From assembly GCF_001552595.1 (NCBI RefSeq), contig NZ_BCRM01000017.1:114608-178607 (forward strand): DNA of 64,000 nt. The letters run 5' to 3'. The position numbers were made by a program, and so were the translations under genes. This document shows, piece by piece, positions 61,484 to 64,000 of the stretch (position 1 is the stretch's first letter; each line of letters begins with the position of its first letter). The notes below the pieces were generated by a model. It made no database searches. It was not told the origin of the DNA and saw nothing but the letters and a program-made list of their open reading frames with translations. This stretch comes from Rhodococcus erythropolis NBRC 15567 (GTDB taxonomy: Bacteria > Actinomycetota > Actinomycetes > Mycobacteriales > Mycobacteriaceae).

Positions 61484-62773
61484 TCACTTCTGACTGAAAA
61501 GCGTCCTGGCAGACCACAGCCCGCCGAGGGAGAGCACTGCGACCGTCATGTAGTAGTAGCTCGGAGCGTCGAGCGAGCCTGTTGTACTGATCAACCAGGT
61601 CAAGACCAACGGCGCGATTCCGCCGAGCAAGGTCACGCCGAGGTTGTACGACAAAGACATCCCGGTAGCCCGGATCTCCGCTGGGAACAGCGAACTCATC
61701 AAAGCAGGCAAGGGGCCGAAGGCAAACGCCATGATGACGCCCAGGGCCGAAACAACCAGGACGAGCGTCAGAGTCGAGGGGTGATCGACCATCAGTTTGA
61801 AGAGCGGCCAGGCCAGGACGATTGCCGCAACGGCGGCCCAGGTCATAACTCTCGCAGGTCCGACCCGGTCTGCAAGATGACCGATCAACGGCACGGTGAT
61901 CAAGGTGACCAGTCCGGCGACGATTCCGCCGAGGTAGCCGGCAGAGGCGGATACTCCGAGGTTCTTCACGGCAAACGTCGGCATGTACAAGATGAGGTAG
62001 ATCGAGATCGTCGCGACGCCGACTACTGCCGCGCCGGTCAGCACCCGGCCGAGATGCCTGGTCAGCGTCGTCTTCAGCGGGGCCTTTTCCGGGACGCTCG
62101 TCTTGAAATCGTCCGTTTCATCGAGCTTGGCGCGGATGTAGAGACCGACCGGCCCGACGATGATGCCGAAGAAGAACGGAACGCGCCAGCCCCACGAGTA
62201 AAGCGCTTCATGCGAGAGATGGGTATTGAGCACGTATCCGAACAACGATGCCAGGAAAACCGAAGCACCCTGGCTGGCAACCTGCCAGGAAGAGTAGAAC
62301 GCCTTCTTGTGCGGTGCAGTTTCCACGAGGAAGGTTGTAGCAGTACCGAATTCACCGCCAGCGGAGAATCCTTGAATGAGTCGCGAAACCAGGATGACGA
62401 CGCCGGCCCACGGCCCGATCATCGAGGTCGTCGGCGCCACCGCCATGATGAGCGTGCCGATCATCATCAGCATCATCGTCAACGTCAAGGCGTTCTTGCG
62501 CCCGCGACGGTCGGCATAGCTTCCGAGAACCATCCCGCCAAGCGGCCGGATGACGTACGAGATCGCGAACGTCGCGAACGTCAGTATCAAGCCGAGGGTG
62601 TTGTCGCCGCCGGGAAAGAAGTTATGGGCGATGACCACTGCAAATGATGCGTAGACGATGACGTCGAACCATTCGAGCGCAGCGCCGAGCGAACTGCTGA
62701 TCACCGCCTTGCGAGCAGCGGCCAGGCGTTCCGGGGTGACTGCTCCGGAGGTTGGCGTAGTTGCCGTGGACAT
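61484..62773 (-). CDS. MHS-family MFS transporter (metabolite:H+ symporter)
   Basis: A 429-residue, twelve-helix transporter of the KgtP/ProP/shikimate group. Typical features are the helix-1 motif SSLGAALEWFDVIVYASFAVVIAHNFFP, motif A GSYADRRGRKNALTLT, and LLVSRLIQGFSAGGEFGTATTFL. ATG 62773 follows AAGGAAAACC. The ArgE-like peptidase gene lies 27 bases upstream in the same direction; the two may form an uptake-plus-hydrolysis unit for an N-acyl amino acid or similar organic acid. This coupling is an inference. Confidence 0.9.
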   Translation of the reverse strand: MSTATTPTSGAVTPERLAAARKAVISSSLGAALEWFDVIVYASFAVVIAHNFFPGGDNTLGLILTFATFAISYVIRPLGGMVLGSYADRRGRKNALTLTMMLMMIGTLIMAVAPTTSMIGPWAGVVILVSRLIQGFSAGGEFGTATTFLVETAPHKKAFYSSWQVASQGASVFLASLFGYVLNTHLSHEALYSWGWRVPFFFGIIVGPVGLYIRAKLDETDDFKTSVPEKAPLKTTLTRHLGRVLTGAAVVGVATISIYLILYMPTFAVKNLGVSASAGYLGGIVAGLVTLITVPLIGHLADRVGPARVMTWAAVAAIVLAWPLFKLMVDHPSTLTLVLVVSALGVIMAFAFGPLPALMSSLFPAEIRATGMSLSYNLGVTLLGGIAPLVLTWLISTTGSLDAPSYYYMTVAVLSLGGLWSARTLFSQK

Positions 62774-62800
62774 GGTTTTCCTTAGGGGGGTGAGGGTGGG

Positions 62801-63988
62801 TCAGGCGCGGGCGTGAGCGATGACGTTCCGAACGAACTGCTCGCACTGTGCCAATTGGTCAAGTGTCACGTACTCGTCAGGTGCATGCGCCTGAGTGATG
62901 CTTCCCGGCCCACACACAACAGTGGGGACACCGATACTCGCGAACATCCCGGCCTCGGTGGCGTACGCGACCTTTTCGTCCGAGGGCCGACCACCCCATT
63001 GTTCGACCAGTGCGGCCGCCGAAGCATTCGCATCCGTCTCCAGGGGAGGAACCGAGGCCGACACGTGCATCGTCACGGAGGCTGACGGGTTTTCTTCCTG
63101 CATCAGGTTTTCGATCCGATTCGCCTCGGAGGCAAAGCGTTCGAGCAAATCTGCGGCGCCAGCTGAGCTGATGCTCCTGAATTCGAAAGTGATGGAGCAA
63201 TCCTCGGGGACAGTGTTCACTGCGATCCCGCCGGATACGAGATTGACCGAACACGTCGTCCAGGCCACGTCGAATGCGTCGTCGTACGGGCCGGACGCAC
63301 GGAGCTCGTCGGCCGCGCTTCTGACGAATCGAATCAACTCCGCGCCGTATTCGATCGCGTTGACTCCTCGCGGAGTAAGCGACGAGTGCGCCGAAACACC
63401 ATGCAGATCAACACGTATGACGTTCATCGACTTGTGTGCGCGAATGACCCGCATCTCCGACGGCTCTCCGACGACGCACACATCAGGGCGCAGGTTCCGG
63501 GAAACAACCTCCTCGACCAACCCGGCCGCACCGATGCAGCCGACTTCCTCGTCGTAGGAGAATGCAAAGTGAATCGGCTTCGCCAGCGGCCGAGCAACGA
63601 TGTCGGGGATCGCCGCGACAACGATCCCGATGAACGACTTCATGTCGCACGTGCCGCGTCCGTACAGACTTCCGTCGCGAATTTCGGGAGTGAAAGGGTG
63701 GCTGCTCCAGTCTTGATCGTCGACCGGCACTACATCTGTATGGCCGGAAAACATCACTCCACCGGCAGTGCTTCCGTCAGGAGGCGTGAATGTTGCCAAC
63801 AGGTTCAGCTTGGAACCCTCGTCGTCGGAAACGAGTATCGGCTCGACCCCGTGGCGACGTAGTTCCGCGGCGATGAGATCGATCAACGGTCGATTGCTCA
63901 CGGCACTCGTCGTATCGATTCCGATGAGGCGCTGCACCCAGTCGAGACTTCTCTCGGTTGGAACAGCGGACAACGTGGTGGACGACAT
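62801..63988 (-). CDS. M20 peptidase / acetylornithine deacetylase-like (ArgE family)
   Basis: A 395-residue metallohydrolase of the ArgE/DapE family. Metal-site motifs are SGHTDVVPVDDQDW (His and Asp), YGRGTCDMKSFIG, and FSYDEEVGCIGAAG (general-base Glu), with later GEPSEMRVIRAHKS and the C-terminal PGSITQAHAPDEYV containing the last His ligand. The lid domain starts at VDLHGVSAHSS. AGGAGAACC precedes the ATG at 63988. It probably deacylates an N-acyl amino acid. It is not in an arginine operon, so an exact ArgE role should not be assumed. Confidence 0.9.
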   Translation of the reverse strand: MSSTTLSAVPTERSLDWVQRLIGIDTTSAVSNRPLIDLIAAELRRHGVEPILVSDDEGSKLNLLATFTPPDGSTAGGVMFSGHTDVVPVDDQDWSSHPFTPEIRDGSLYGRGTCDMKSFIGIVVAAIPDIVARPLAKPIHFAFSYDEEVGCIGAAGLVEEVVSRNLRPDVCVVGEPSEMRVIRAHKSMNVIRVDLHGVSAHSSLTPRGVNAIEYGAELIRFVRSAADELRASGPYDDAFDVAWTTCSVNLVSGGIAVNTVPEDCSITFEFRSISSAGAADLLERFASEANRIENLMQEENPSASVTMHVSASVPPLETDANASAAALVEQWGGRPSDEKVAYATEAGMFASIGVPTVVCGPGSITQAHAPDEYVTLDQLAQCEQFVRNVIAHARA

Positions 63989-64000
63989 CTGGGTTCTCCT

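Overview
This window looks like the chromosome of a Rhodococcus, most likely of the R. erythropolis/qingshengii type. The GC content is moderately high, the codon use is actinobacterial, and GTG starts are frequent. The backbone follows the Mycobacterium tuberculosis order Rv3712-Rv3722c: murT, gatD, recR, ybaB-like, an ami1-like amidase, an SRPBCC protein, a FAD oxidoreductase and CFA-synthase-like pair, dnaX, an Rv3722c-type aminotransferase, then the SRP RNA gene and tRNA-Ser. This is comparison by recognition; no search was run. Blocks of accessory metabolism are inserted between these conserved neighbours.

Region by region. 1-1.6 kb: murT-gatD, which amidates lipid II. 1.7-4.6 kb: a von Willebrand A lipoprotein and an LtrA-like membrane protein. 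4.6-15.0 kb, minus strand: an eleven-gene, tightly coupled operon with three acyl-CoA dehydrogenase genes (one a tandem fusion), a thiolase, an SDR, a DegT-fold protein with His at the PLP-lysine position, an Ltp2-like thiolase/aldolase, a MaoC hydratase, a DUF35 protein and a FAS1-like/MaoC-like dehydratase. A divergent TetR-family gene (15.2-15.8 kb) and a site that fits the published KstR2 consensus exactly (15057-15070) make this an igr-like side-chain degradation operon. 15.8-19.8 kb: an MFS exporter, a TetR regulator, recR, ybaB-like and a lipoprotein amidase. 19.9-21.7 kb: a small EspC/WXG100-like protein with a YxxxE tail motif, coupled to a WxG plus alpha/beta-hydrolase (DUF1023) protein; this is a candidate type VII secretion effector pair. 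21.7-25.2 kb: SRPBCC protein and a lipid-modifying pair. 25.2-29.8 kb: a solitary AbiEi/DUF559-like gene between two similar hairpins, then fadA-fadB with a KstR-like box upstream.

30-40 kb: a Tat-exported multicopper oxidase, then a two-gene polyketide locus. Its 2036-residue iterative-type PKS has the order KS-AT-ACP-ACP-KR-DH, and it is translationally coupled to a protein with a PPTase-like N-terminus and a hot-dog C-terminus. 40.4-44.1 kb: dnaX and a divergent ammonium transporter with a Glu/His pore pair and a GlnR-like box. 44.1-52.4 kb: a catabolic cluster (CMD, acyl-CoA ligase, small hydrolase, MFS, BKACE, TauD-type dioxygenase, quinone oxidoreductase) with a divergent AraC regulator. 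52.4-54.4 kb: a YeiH exporter and divergent LysR. 54.4-58.2 kb: HhH-GPD protein, GT87 mannosyltransferase, aminotransferase, ffs and tRNA-Ser(GGA). 58.2-64 kb: small membrane proteins, a pentapeptide-repeat protein, an atypical orphan response regulator, an AraC regulator, an MHS transporter and an ArgE-like M20 peptidase.

The most promising poorly described systems are the KstR2-type operon with the His-variant DegT protein, the PKS/PPTase-hot-dog pair, and the candidate type VII effector pair. No CRISPR array, insertion sequence, prophage or rRNA gene was seen.
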